Positions 24,101-36,651 of a DNA stretch of 64,000 nt are shown piece by piece. The notes under the pieces are model-generated. The model was not told the DNA's origin and searched no databases. It worked only from the letters and a program-made list of their open reading frames with translations. Both the position numbers and the translations under genes were made by a program. Position 1 is the stretch's first letter. Each line of letters begins with the position of its first letter. Source of the stretch: Drechmeria coniospora (lineage: Eukaryota; Ascomycota; Sordariomycetes; Hypocreales; Ophiocordycipitaceae); assembly GCF_001625195.1 (NCBI RefSeq), contig NC_054390.1, forward strand, positions 7,599,222-7,663,221, given 5' to 3'.

Positions 24101-24840
24101 GGTGTGTACGCTGCACGAGTTCCTCCAACCGCCCCCTCGGTCCTCGACGGACTTGGGCGGCCTCCACTTCCAGGTCCATTCGAACGAGACGGAAGGGTTA
24201 CCGGCGGTGCTGTAATCCCCGACGAGGTCCACGTTGGCGTTTTTATGAAGGTTCGGGTCGGCATGGAACTCTCGCGTGACGAGGTTCTCGACTTCGCGCG
24301 GGGTAGAGGCGCAGACGTAGGTTAGGCCGGGGATGACCGTGTCGGTTGCGACGGGCTTGCCGTCGGCCCCGGCCTGTTGCAGTGATTGTCGGATGACAAA
24401 GGTGAAGGTAAAGATGAGCTCGTCGTCGCCGTTCAACTTGAGGAGGACGTTGGGGGTGCCGTCCGCATTATTCGGAGGCTCTGGGTCCTGGATTGAAATC
24501 ATGGCCGTGTCAGCGTCCACGACGTCGAGGACCGTCGCAAAAAACGCGCCACGCAGTCGCATGCTTGGACTCACTTGAACGTATTCGATGGAAGAGCTAT
24601 CGCTCGTCGGCCGGAAGACGGATATTCTGCTCGCTGGAAATGCATTGGGAACGATGTTGATGGAGCTGCGCTTCCGGGGGTTCGTGATGACGAGCGACGA
24701 GATGGTCACTACGACGAGTCGGTCAGCCTCTGCGCCGCGTCGGCAACGTTCGAGGGCCGCTGCGGGAGAAACGCACGACGGCTCTGGTCTCTGAGGTACA
24801 GAGACGACCCATCACCGGGCCTGCTGCTGACATTGCCCAT
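21159..24840 (-). CDS. Csx2-type BAR-PH-ArfGAP protein (Arf GTPase-activating protein)
   Basis: Six exons, 24840-24777, 24708-24575, 24487-24110, 24048-23982, 23922-22569 and 22488-21159, sum to 3327 nt and encode 1108 aa. The N-terminus (MGNVSSRPGDGSSLYLRDQS, TISSLVITNPRKRSSIN) is the conserved leader of fungal Csx2-like proteins; MGN may be myristoylated. A BAR-type coiled-coil domain spans about 280-500 (ALEQKTGNMRTQMKKVLKRA, DYYSYVSRYLGQRQDSVKAK). A PH domain follows (KEGLLWAL, HKFWIVLDQGKLSEY, NSWIVSINNAL), crossing the exon 5/6 junction. The ArfGAP zinc finger uses Cys840, Cys843, Cys861 and Cys864, with the catalytic Arg869 in CSGIHRSLG. It should bend or sense membranes and turn off Arf GTPases in vesicle traffic and polarity. 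Small early exons make the 5' structure the least certain part, though every junction keeps frame. Confidence 0.88.
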
Positions 24841-27641
24841 GTCGAATACTGGCCGGCGGCGGCCGAGGGCGGCAATGAAAAGTTGACGCTACCACCTCCC
24901 GTCGCTCCTCTTGACGGGCGGACGAACAGACGAACAGAAGAGACAGGCAGCGCGGGGCTCAGGCTCTGAGCGGAGCAGAGGCCGTCATCTGGCGCACGGT
25001 ATCGTTTCTGGAAGGGCCGAGAGGAATGGCAACTCTGGCGAGCGATGCAGGGGTTAGCGATGAGCAAAATAAAAAAAAAAACTATGTGGCCGCGATTCAC
25101 GGGCGTCGTCGACATTCATTGGGGATGGCGATGTGAGATGAACGACGCCACGGTGGGGATGAAGAGAGCAAAGTGAGAGACGGTGCCTGTCACCTTGTGT
25201 CACCTGTGCAACTGTACTAACGTCGATTTGGGGGGGGGGGGGGGGGGGGGCAGGAGGCGCCAACCAAACGATCCAGCGATTCAAAGCGACCACGCGCCGC
25301 CTGCTACTGCCCCTGAAGCTGCAGGCAGGTTCGTGCCCCAACGCGGTGGAGCATGAATACTAGGTAGCTCGGTAGGGACTTGTCCCACGAAGTACTTACA
25401 CCTACTTGTACATACTTACTTGCAGTAGTGCCCTCAAGTACTAGGAACGGAGTAATACTTACAGCACTGCTTAGGTTCAGAAGACGTGTATCAAGTACCT
25501 AGTACTTAGTACTCTCCAAATGTAACACTTAACGGCCAGAGTGCGGAGTATTAGTTTGTATAATAATTGTATTCGTTTCGCCCACTGTGCGCGAGTGCTT
25601 TGGGCACACGTACTGCCATGTGACGAACCATGGATCCAAGCTGCGGCGCAGCACACCCCCGTACCATGCCACAATAGAGCCTACAAAGTACTTGTGTCGT
25701 GCCAAGGCACTGAGACCGCAAGTACTTGTAGACCTGCCCAGTGCCCAAGTGGTAGAGTTCGGATTGAACAATTCGCTCCTTGCATGCTATTAATACCATC
25801 TATATGTAGTACAGCGCATGTACCCAGCGGGTAGTGGTACCTGTCATCTTTGGTGCATTGGCCCTAGTCTTGTACTTACAGTACGGAGTACATGTACTTA
25901 AGGTAAGTAATTAGCACCTATGTACGGAGCACTCCGTACTGTACACACCTAGTAGGTACCTGGTAGGCAACTGTAGCAGATACAAGTACAGTACGTTAGA
26001 GTACGGACGTCTCGTTCTCCCAGGTTTAGAGATAAGACCCAGCGATCGGTGACACCGAGAACGTACCCCAGGCACCAGCCCTAACGCACCCTGGGCTGGC
26101 TCAACAAGGAGCAGGCTGGCGCCATGATTGGCCATGGCAGTATACTAGGATTGTGAGTATCTTGGACCTCGCGACTGATGATACGCCATCCAGGTGCACG
26201 CACATGTGCCGATGACCTGCACAAAAAACAGCCAGCATAGCCTCGTGCAGTGAGAACCAGCACGTCTATGATTACTCGTCCATCGTGCTCTACCTTTAGC
26301 TGCGGCCGAAACGTTGTGAGTAGCAGGAGACGCGTGGTGATCCGCCGTGCTTGCGGTGTTCCTCTTTGTGTGTACCAAGGTCATGGTCACGGCACGGGCT
26401 TGGGGCCTGCTGCTAAGATTTGTCCATGTACTCCGTACAGTACTTGCAGTCGGTCGTCAGCTTCTCCCCAGGCCCGAACCGATACCACCGTACCCAAATG
26501 CCGTGCACCGGCCATCGACTGCTTTCACGAGCCTTGAATGAAGTCGGCATTGTGCACGCGGTAGCTTGCCAATCCTGCAGGCCTGCATGTCAAGTGGCCC
26601 TTGTCAGCGGTGACGTGCTTCGGCTAGGCCAGCGGCGGTGCAGTATGAATGCATTTGCACCTGGCACCAGAACAAAAGGAAGGGAGCAAGTACTGCAGAT
26701 ATTCTAGTGGGCGACGTGCGCGTTGGGAGGCCCCACGGTTCCTCTTCCTCGCTTGAAACGTTACTGCGCTTCGAATCCGAGACGCCCAGTAACATCCCGG
26801 GAAAGTTATCACTACGATGTCAGGTTATGCGTATGGAAACCTCAATAGTCTCCTTCAGCAAGCGCTCTTGGAAATGCTCCCGCGTGATGCGCCATGTTAT
26901 TTCCTCGCGCTCGTTATCTCGAAGAATGGCAGGCGACGGGAGAGTGATGCGTTCCGGCTTGCGCCTTGGGGGCGCTAAAAAGATACTCGTTAGACCCTGC
27001 GGACCCTGTTGCATTTTTACAATTACTGTATTACTTACTTACCTTAGTAGTAAGTACGGAGTACATGTATCCGTAGTTGTAAGTAAGTACTACTTAGGTA
27101 TTTAAGTAAGTACAGTACACCTACTGTGCTGTTGCACCTACAGTAATAATATGTACACGGTCAACGTGGAATACAAGCAGGCATATCGCAAAGGCTAGTA
27201 TCCGTGCTGCCAGCGAGTTAGTGCCACTGGTACCAGTTCAGGGCCTAGGACGCGCCAGCGCTCGGATGACGTCGGGCTATTGCGATTGGGTGGGAGGGGG
27301 AGTCGCGGTCGCCTTTCCACCGCCGAGTGCCCTGGAGGCTGGTCACTCAGTCGCATGAATTGCCCCGTTTCATGCACTGACGCACCAGCACTTGCACCAC
27401 GTCGTTGACGGCGTCCGACCGCTGGAACTACCACTCCCTTGGTCACCGCCCCGTGACCACCACCAGCACTCCCTCGCGTTCGCAGGTTTGGCCGCTCGTT
27501 GCCTGACGCTGGCTGGGATAGCTTCCATATCCACGACGGTCCCCTGTTGGTCATGACCTTGCGCATTTGTCGCCAACCCTGTCGTGGGCATTTGCTGGCC
27601 GCCTAAACGTCGACTGACACCCTCGTCGACCACCGCCAACC
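24841..27641. other. Large divergent intergenic region with poly(G) tract and palindrome cluster
   Basis: This 2.8 kb gap separates the divergent Csx2 and Munc13-like genes. The left 400 bp is probably the Csx2 promoter. A 21-base G run lies at 25230-25250. From 25380 to about 27160 the DNA is GTAC-rich and carries many TACGGAGTA / TACTCCGTA copies (near 25449, 25869, 25922, 26428 and 27057). The last 400 bp before 27642 are GC-rich and likely the promoter and leader of the Munc13-like gene. I see no supported gene. Confidence 0.55.
25230..25250. repeat. Homopolymer tract, 21 G
   Basis: An uninterrupted run of G on the plus strand in the Csx2 upstream region. Its length may be uncertain because homopolymers are error-prone in sequencing. 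Confidence 0.9.
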
Positions 27642-30600
27642 ATGTCGACGGCGTCGCGGCCATCCGGCCAGCCTAGCCGTCGGCTGCATAACAATGGCAA
27701 CAATACCTCGACCAGGACTCGAACCCCCTCGCGCGTCCGCGGCCAGAACGTGGTCGTCGACCACGAGGAAGCCCGAAGCTTCGCCCTCCGCACCGCCTAC
27801 CTCCACTACCTCCTGCAGCCCAAGGCCAAGCGGAAACAATACGTGTCCCCGCCGACGAAACAACCGGCCCGATCGCACATCAGTGTTGGCCAGCTGCTCC
27901 AGGAATATGGTTCCGGGGGCTCCTCAAGCCAGAAACTCCCCCACGGCTTCGCCACGCTGCTGCTCGATCGCTTCGGCGGAGTTCTGACCGGCACCGAGAC
28001 CCTCCCCGGCTTCAACGATGCGGCGGTCAAGAGGAGCTTTGCCGAGGCTTACACCGCCTTTTCCGAAAAGACGTTTCGCAAGAATATGGAAAAGGAGAGA
28101 AAGTTCGAGCCTCTCGTCCTCATCTTCTACTCATCGGCCACGAAGGCTGCCCAGAAGGGCCGGGCACCGGATGATGAGTCGTGGAAGATGCTTCCGGACC
28201 GCCACCTGGCCATGTTCGTGAGGCTGGCGACGAAAATTCTGTGCGATCACGGTCACGATCGCGACCGGCCGGAACTCGTCACGAGACTCAACTCGCTCGA
28301 GACCAAGCTCCTGACAAACGACCAAAACCTTGTCGACAGTGGCTCGGACGGTGTCGGCACAACCATCGAGGTGGTCGTGCCCTTGAGTTATGACGTCAAG
28401 GACATGCCCATGGTCCAGGTTGTCGTCGCCATCTTTGGCCTGAGCCTGTCGGAAGTCCAGTCCGAGATCAACGACCACCGCCAGGTTTGGAGCGAAGAGG
28501 CTGCCCTTCAGGATCTCAAGTCATACCAACTCCGCCTCAACTCCAACGGGTCTGGCGCCCTGGGCAGCCAAGAGTTCGACGTCGAGGATGCGTTTGAGGA
28601 GTGGAAGAAGTCCGAGGCACCGCATCTCTCGCAGATGATGCACAGCATCCTGATGGCGAAGCCCGAGCTGGCGAGAAGATCGACCAACCGGCCGGACCGC
28701 CCTGTGCCCACCCGGTCTGCGTCCATGTTTGTCGACGACCAGGCCTATGCAGACCTCGGCCGCCTTCTCACCACGGCCGACGACAGCGTCCTGGGCTTCG
28801 ATCCCGCCGCGAGCCTCAGCAGGCTCTCCATGATTGCCGAGCCGAGTACCATTCGGCCGGTCGAGGAACCCGGCTACACCTTTGTGCCTCCGGACCCGAG
28901 GGCGATCTTCAAGTATATTCTTCAGCAGGCCATGACCTTTGACCAACTTCACGCCGACCCGGAAGTCGATTACCAACCCCTATCCCGACCGTCTCTGGAG
29001 CTCATGACGGAGCTATGTGTTCGATGGCGAATCCCCCAGTTCTCTCGTCTCATCGCTCTGCTCGAGGTGGCGACCCGCAAGTTTCTCGACCGCGAAATAA
29101 TACCCGAGGAGCTCGATGCCGTGTTCGACTTTGTCAAATCGCCCCTGCCGGAACCGAAGAAGCCGCCGCCCATGTCGCAGTATGCCGTGCCTCTGAATGA
29201 AATCAGCTCGAGCCGTTGGACAATCCACGACTTCGCCGTCTACCAGCATACCCTTCGCAGCCTTCACGACGCGCTCCTCCGCGAGCTCTACGACCTCATG
29301 GAGCAGTGCTACGATACGAAGCCGCCCAGGATTTCTGCCGTCCTCTGTATTCTGCAACAACACGTCGAGAACGACGCAACCTTTTCCATCAAGGCCGCGA
29401 CCATGACAAGCTTCACCGAGCATCTGCGCGAGGGCCTCCGCGAGAGTGCCGCGGAAGTGTACCGGCAATACATGGAGAAGGAGATACCGGCCCACAAGGA
29501 GGAATGGGAGTTTGGCCACGTCGTGAAGCTGGGGAAATCCGTCGCCAAGTTGTGTGATCGGATACGCAAGCGTTACAACAAGTTGCCCACCATAATGGGC
29601 GTCAACCCGCTCGAGGTTTTGGTCCAGGAGGCGTTTCCGAGCTTCGAAAAGGATGCGGGTGCCATCATCGAGGCCATCATGCGGCGCGTCGGCGAAACGG
29701 GAGACGAGATTGACATTCAAGATGGCTTCGAGCTCTACGGTGAGCTGGTCGAGATCCGCCGGATCCACCGAGAGTCGCTCCCAGACGTGCCGTTCGAATT
29801 CGACGTGGAGACGCTCCTGGTTGATTTCGTCTGGCGCTGGATATGCGCCGCCGAAACAAGGATGACCGAGTTTGTCGAGCAGGCCATCAAGCAGGACCAG
29901 TTTCAGGTCCGAGCGGAGAACCCCGAGGACATTGCCCGAGACTCGGAGCGACATAGCGTGTCCATTATTGATCTCTTCATGCTGCTCAACCAGACGATCG
30001 ATCGAGTCTTCGCGCTGCAGTGGGACAGCGACGAGCACCACGCGCGATTCATGACGGCCCTGGCCCGGGCCGTGTCGATCGGCATCGGCCATTACTGCGA
30101 CGTCGTCGATCAACGATTCATCAAGGAGATGGACCGCCCGTCGGCCGAGGAACTGTCGTCTCAGACGAGGAGCACGCAGGAGAAGTGGATGCAGTTGGCC
30201 AAGGATGCCTGGAGCAGCAAGGGAAAGTACGAGCCTTTCCAGTTCTACCCCGAGGTAAGTGAGCTCGTCACGGACATGCCAAATCCTCCTTGCGATCAGG
30301 CATCCGGCAGGATGCTAACGCCTCGGCAGTCCTTTGTCAAGCTCAACAATATCGAATACGCCATGCAAGAGCTCGACAAGCTGGAGAAGAGCATGAACTC
30401 GGAAGCGTGCGCCTCGGTGCTCGAGCGGATCGACGGCCCCAAGAAGAAGGTTCGCAAACCGAGCAAGTACACCTTCACGATTAAGGTCATGGAGGCCGAG
30501 GATCTCAAGGCATGCGATGCCAGCGGGTACAGCGACCCCTACGTTGTCTTCGGGGACGAGTATCAGAAACGGCTCCACAAGACGCGCATCATCCACCGGA

Positions 30601-31912
30601 ACCTCAACCCCCGGTGGGATGAGTCCTTCGAGGTCACGGTTCAGGGCCCGGTCAATGTCACATGCACCATCTGGGACTACGACACCTTTGGCGACCACGA
30701 TTACGTCGGCCGGACGTCGCTTAAGCTGGACCCGGCCCATTTCGGCGACTATCTTCCCCGCGAGTTCTGGCTGGACCTGGACTCCCAGGGGCGCCTGCTG
30801 ATCCGGGTCAGCATGGAGGGGGAGCGCGACGACATCCAGTTCCACTTCGGGAAAGCCTTCCGGCACCTGAAAAGGACGGAGAGGGACATGGTGCGAAAGA
30901 TTACGGACAAGGTAGCCAGCCATCCCATGGCCAGACCCCCCTTTCCTCCCCTCGACGACCGTGCCACGCTAACTCGGCGGGGCAGCTCACGGCGCAGATC
31001 AACTCGACCCTCTCGCGCGAGACGCTGCGAAGCCTGGTCGGCACCGGCGGCATCGGCGCGTCGGTGACGAGCCTGTGGAAGCGGCGTACATCGACGGCGC
31101 CGGCGATGACGGCGGACCAGGTCGAGGGCGCGCTCGCGCCCCTCTTCGCCTACTTTGACGAGAATTTCGCCATCATGAAGCAGACGTTGACGGAGGCGAC
31201 GATGACGGCGGTCATGACGCGGCTGTGGAAGGAGGTGCTGATGACGATTGAGAACCTCCTGGTGCCCCCGCTGTCGGAGAAGCCGTCGACGAAGAAGCCC
31301 CTCACGCGCAAGGAGCTCGATGTGGTGTACCGCTGGCTCGAGATGCTCTTCGACTTCTTCAACGCCCGGGACGAGGAATCGGGGGAGCAGCTCGGCGTGC
31401 CGTCCGAGGTGCTGAAGTCGCCTAAGTGGCACGAGCTGGCCTCGCTGAACTTTTTCTACTTTGAAGACTCCAACGGCCTCATCCGAGAGTCGGAACGGAT
31501 CGCGTCGGCGGCCGCGCAGCAGGCGCAGACGGCACTGCAGCGGCAGGGCGCGCCGCAGAATCGCATGTCGGCGCCGGCGGGCTTCGGGGCGAGCTTTGGC
31601 GGCGCCGGCGCCTTTGCGAGCATGGGAACGATCAAGCGCGGCAAGAGCATCATGATGAGCCGCAACCTGGGCACGATGCGGCAGGCCAAGGAGGCGAAGC
31701 GGAGAGAGGCGCAGGCGGACCCGAGCGACGATATGATCCTGCGCATCCTCCGCATGCGGCCCGAGGCGGGCAACTACCTCAAGGAGCGACACCGGCAAAA
31801 GGAGCGACAGGCGACGACGGCGGCGGCGGCGCTGATTGTCAAGAACAGCGTGCTTCAGGGGTGGAACGCGGGGGGCGGGCAGTTTGGGAGGAACAACCTG
31901 CCGCGGCGGTAG
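27642..31912 (+). CDS. Munc13/UNC-13-like protein with MUN region and C2 domain
   Basis: Three exons, 27642-30254, 30330-30911 and 30986-31912, encode 1373 aa. A long helical region (about 100-870) resembles the MUN/DUF810 region of UNC-13-type vesicle-tethering and SNARE-priming proteins. A C2 domain follows at about 916-1020 (YTFTIKVMEAEDLKACD, GYSDPYVVFG, IHRNLNPRWDESFEV, WDYDTFGDHDYVG), with Asp residues in the places used for calcium binding. A second helical block continues the MUN-type fold after it (KELDVVYRWLEMLFDFF), so the C2 is embedded. The C-terminus is Gln/Ala/Met-rich. The closest characterised relative I can name is fission yeast Ync13, which acts in exocytosis and endocytosis at the division site. 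The first intron (30255-30329) is 75 nt with no in-frame stop, so read-through is possible. A plasma-membrane traffic role is inferred. Confidence 0.87.
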
Positions 31913-31996
31913 GCCATGGTCGACGGTGGGAGGCGGCACGGAAGGGCTCGCCGACCTGCGAATGCGGGACACGGCACCAGACGTCGGCTCCCTTTG

Positions 31997-32012
31997 CCCC
32001 CCCCCCCCCCCC
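31997..32012. repeat. Homopolymer tract, 16 C
   Basis: An uninterrupted C run about 85 bp past the stop codon of the Munc13-like gene, probably inside its 3' untranslated region. Confidence 0.85.
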
Positions 32013-35000
32013 GGGAGAAGCTTCATTTGATTAGCAAGACAGTGAGCGACATGGTGTGAGCATCGGAAGCGGACTAGCGAGCCATGTTTGGTTTTCTTGG
32101 CCTCGTCGATGGCGGATGTCGATCCGTTCCCGATGCGAAGCTTCCTTTTTGCTTTCTTTTCCCACATTCGCACGTTCGCACAGATACGGAGGGCCTCGCT
32201 GCCACGGCGGGGCACGGCGGATCTGAAAAGGGAGAACGGGTTGCGGGGGTCGGGGATCCGAGCCAAGGCGATGATGACGATCACACACTGTTTGCTACTC
32301 CCTCATAGCGTGGCATGGTATGATTACGTTGATCTATCTGCACATGTAGCCGAATGAAGCTGGATGGCCTAGCCGTCTCGTGCTCGTATGCCTCGCCGTC
32401 GATTGGGGGAGGGGCAAGAAAGGAATGGCCGCGCAGGGCTTCGTTCTTGGGCACGGAATGATGAGCCTTTCATCAGCAGGCACTCGATCAAGACGCACGC
32501 ATGATGGAGTGCAGGCGAACTTGTCGCATTTTGGGTGCGTGCATGCGATGGTGACCGCGGCGTACTGTAAGTAGATGCACAGCAACCCGTGGAAGCGTAC
32601 AAGTGTGCCCAAGAAGTAAGTACTTGATGCTGAACGGAGTACGTGTGACGGATACAGAAAATGTCATGTCGATGTTTCACAAGGCCCATGACTTGCGCCT
32701 CGTTTGAGCCTTCAAAAGCTGCGTCCAAGGCCGCGGATTTGATTCGGCCGCAGACACGCGCCCTGACAAAGGCCAAGCCAGTGGCGTGGGGCAACAAGTA
32801 GCGTGCGGTGCGGTGTCTGGGAATGACGTCGGCGGCTTGCGCGCCAAGGCCGGTTGGGGCCCCACAAAAAGCATCCCAGGGCCAAGGCCTCGTCGAGGTT
32901 CGAGTTCGCAGCAATGATCAGTCGATGGGAGTGCACAGTGGAAACCGGCCGGGTCCAGCCAAGGAGCAGAACTCGTATCGGTAGCATTCGCACTCCGTAC
33001 GGGGGCTTACTTGTGCGGAGACAAGCCCGCCTTGTCCATTGTGGCGGCAGCGGAGGCCAGGCCGGGCGGCCCAGCGAAATCTTGGCTCGACTTGGTCCCA
33101 ACTTGCGGGTAGACACGTTCCGTTCTCCGCATTGACAAGCATCTCATGCGCAAAAGTGTGCATGCAAGAAGCTGCACAGGCATGGAAGGAATGCGCGCGC
33201 TTGCATGGAATTTCATGTGAGGTGCTCTGCCTACGCCTGCATGCACAGCACTATACGTGCGCGCACGAGGCCGGCAACGGTCTGGTGTGCCGGCGATCAA
33301 GAGCCGATGATCAATGGCCGATGATCTAATTCATGGGAATGAATCGCACAGGTGATCCACCTGACATGTCCTTGCACAAGCACATAATCCACGTACAGTA
33401 TGAGCACGAGTCGGCAAAAAGTACTTACTTACTGCGGAGCACGGAGCACAGAATACTAAATGTCTACTTGTACTCCATACTCCGGAGGTACACGCTACTT
33501 ACTTGTACTGTACATGTACAACTACAGAGCAACATGTGCAGGCACAGGACAACGTACACGAAAACATACTAAGTAGCAGTTACTCCGTAGTTGCCGTGGA
33601 TTTTACCCGCATACTTACTTGTTCTTTGCGCATCTAAGTACTGTACTGTACGCCTCATGTACAGTACTGTAGTTGTACAAGTACATGTAGGTGAATAGTA
33701 CGCAGGTGTGCACAACCACAGTGCAAGTACTCCGTACAGTACTTGCATGTATACATTTGTGGTCGCTAGGAGTACGGGGTACGGAGTACATAGCAAGTAA
33801 GTACATCACTGTACTTGTTCATGTACTGTACTCCGTACATGTAGTTAGTTGTACTGTACTGTCAGAGTGCAGTCCTTGTCCACTTTCTTGCGAACAGGTG
33901 TCACAAATACTAGGTACTCCGCACTTGCAGTAATACATGCACTTGCATGTTCCATTCGTCAGGCAGGGAAGGGGAGTCCCGACTGTCAAATAAATGCTGC
34001 TCAACGGTCAGCAAGCCTCCGCCTCCGGCTGTGAAGCCGTCTTAGCAGCAGGTGTTGTCGGCTTCCGTTCATCCACGCCAACTGGCGGGTACCCTGGGGG
34101 CAGAAGCAGCTCAAGCGTCCGTAGCGGGAGGGGCGGCACGGAATGGCAGCCCTGTTCTGCCCCCAATGGTTGGCGCACCCCTTCATGACGCACGTGGTGG
34201 TGATTAGGTGGCTATTGCCTACTAATAGTCTGTATACTAAGTAAGTAACTATAATACCAAGTGCCCTAACTTGTTATCGTACTTTCCATTGCGCGGAAGG
34301 AAGGACGAGCCGCACATGCACGCGTTCGCGAACATGTACTGTAAGTAATTTACTTACCGAGTACTCTAAAAGTACCGCAATTACTCGAACGTGCTTTTCC
34401 TAGTACCCAGGTATTACCAAGCATCAGCGAGTACGGAGTGCGTGCCGCAGATGTACAAGTACTGAAGTGCATGGATAAGTAGTAATAGTGGCTAGCATCC
34501 ATACTCGGTACGCGTACTTGCTTGCATTTGATGCCGAACGTTGCACCTGCTGCTACTCCGTATGCATTGGAGGTATCTGTGTCGTGAAAGAAGCTGCTGC
34601 ACTGCCTACCAACGTATTTACTCGGTACTGGACTTCCCGACGCCTCTCTACCTACCTGCAAATACCCCAACAGTAATACCTCCGTACCTACAAGTACCTA
34701 TTACTGCAGTACAAATATCTGTACATGTATGTGCATGTACTCCATACTGTATTTAATAGCGGTTGTATTCCGTACATGCGCAATACCATTGCATCACAGC
34801 GCACAGTGCGGAGTACATGCACAGGACGGTACGTATGGAGTGCATGTACAGCCATTACTTATACTTGCCTGTGTTCCATCTCATTCAACACCTGTCAGCA
34901 CAGGCGACGAATCCATCTACTAGTACGGAGTATGCAGAGGTTGCATTACCATGGTGCTATGCAGCGGTATTTACCCTGGGCTTGCTTTTATCCGGGTTGG

Positions 35001-35894
35001 CCTTTCAAACAAAAGTTCGCATGTACAAGTGGGTGTTCTCGTACTTACATCCTTTGCCATGGCGGGTGCTCGCACCTGTACAGTACATGTACACCAACAT
35101 GACAGCACGGCCTGAGTACTGGGGAGTGGATCAGCCCGAGCTCTCCGTTCGTTGGTGCAAGTATTACATACTTTTATACACCTACTTACTAGTACTTATT
35201 TGCACATGCAAGTCAGTACTGTAAGTATAAAGTACGTATTTGGTTGTGGTTGTACTTGTGCCAAGGAATACAGCACTTGCACTACTAGAAGCCCATGTGC
35301 CTGCTCGCCATCCCTTGGCCACGCATAAATAAGTACGAATACGGAGTACAAGTAATAGTACAACTAAGTACGCCTACTCAGTACGGAGTACTCTGGCACC
35401 TACCCGTAGAGGTACAATATACACTGCAGGTAGGTACGTAAACCGCTGCGCTTTTACCCACATTTCAGGGAGGTTCGGCGCTGGCTCGAGTCAGCATGTG
35501 GCTTAGCCACTGAACGCCCTCGAGTCGATTGTTGATCGAGTGCCCTAGCCATGTGGAAAAACTCTAAACGAGGAAAGTTGCCACGGTGAAAAGAACCATG
35601 GACGCGGACACGGGAGGTAAGCCATCGTCTCGTTTGAGGAAGAGCCGAGTGGGCTTTGTCATCCATCGGGAAACAAATTCTGCGCAGCACTCTCGCTTTC
35701 CGGTGCATGAGAAGAAAATACGCGATTCGGCACCAGTGTCTCCAATGCCCTTGCTCGACACGCGCGAAAGTCATCATTGGGGCGGTGGAGAGGCAAAAGA
35801 TGTGCTTCCTGTACCGTGCTGTGCTGTGTTGCGCTGTCAAGTACTCCGTACTTGCTGAAAAATACGTCGCTGTGCAAGTGCCATTGTAAGTGTA

Positions 35895-35934
35895 AGTAAG
35901 TACAGTACAAGTAAAGTAAGTACAGTACAAGTAA
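35895..35934. repeat. Exact 20-bp tandem duplication
   Basis: AGTAAGTACAGTACAAGTAA occurs at 35895-35914 and again at 35915-35934, with more GTAAGTA repeats on either side. It shows that the GTAC-rich islands grow at least partly by local tandem duplication. Confidence 0.85.
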
Positions 35935-36623
35935 GTAAGTACTAGTAAGTAATGCAGTAAGTGGTTGCTGCAAGTAGTTGTATTAGTATGCGGCATACAT
36001 GCAAGTATTATGTACTTGTACACGTACAGATCGCAACAGACTGCCTTAGTACCTTGGTGTACTGAGTACTGGTCCCTACGGTAAGTAGTTGTACAATTGC
36101 GTGACTAGTACTCCGTAGGACACCCTATATCATGTACTGAGTAATGGCCACATACTTAATACTTGGTATTGTTGTAATATTGCAAGGAATACTTATCCGT
36201 ACTGTACTGTACCTCCGTGTCTCGTACCTGTTCCGTGAGAACACCCTCCTTGTAGTTGTACTTGGCAGTAACAAGAGTGCATGTACAAACAAGTACTTGT
36301 AAAAATAGGCACAAGGTGGGTGGGTGGCTACCACCAACAGTCCAGCTGGCCTGAAACGCGAATGAATGATTTTCTTCCATTGTTGGTAGACGTCGGAATA
36401 CTTGCCCGAACCGAGAAAATATTTTCTGGCAAGAAATACCTGCGATCGAGCAAGTGTTCAAGCCGCGTGCGAGTGCCCTCCGCAGGCGCAGTAGTGCCAA
36501 TCAATCGTCGACGTTCTACCGAGCAAGTACGGTACGTATTGTTGAACGCGACCACAGGATAAGGAAGCACTGTGCTTTACTTACGTAGTTGGGGGCCTTG
36601 GGCAGCAAATCGTCTCCCCCTCT

Positions 36624-36651
36624 CCCCCCCCCCCCCCCCCCCCAAAAAAAA
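36624..36651. repeat. 20 C followed by 8 A homopolymer tract upstream of Nik1/Os-1
   Basis: A C run (36624-36643) is joined directly to an A run (36644-36651). It lies about 850 bp upstream of the Nik1 ATG. Copy number may be a sequencing estimate. Confidence 0.85.

Noticed and set aside
30749..32284. 511-codon minus-strand frame over the end of the Munc13-like gene
   Set aside because: Antisense to the C2 and C-terminal exons, Arg/His/Leu-rich, no domain.
33400..36300. Possible transposon remnant in the largest gap
   Set aside because: No terminal repeats, target duplications or coding remnants of transposase or reverse transcriptase were recognisable by eye.
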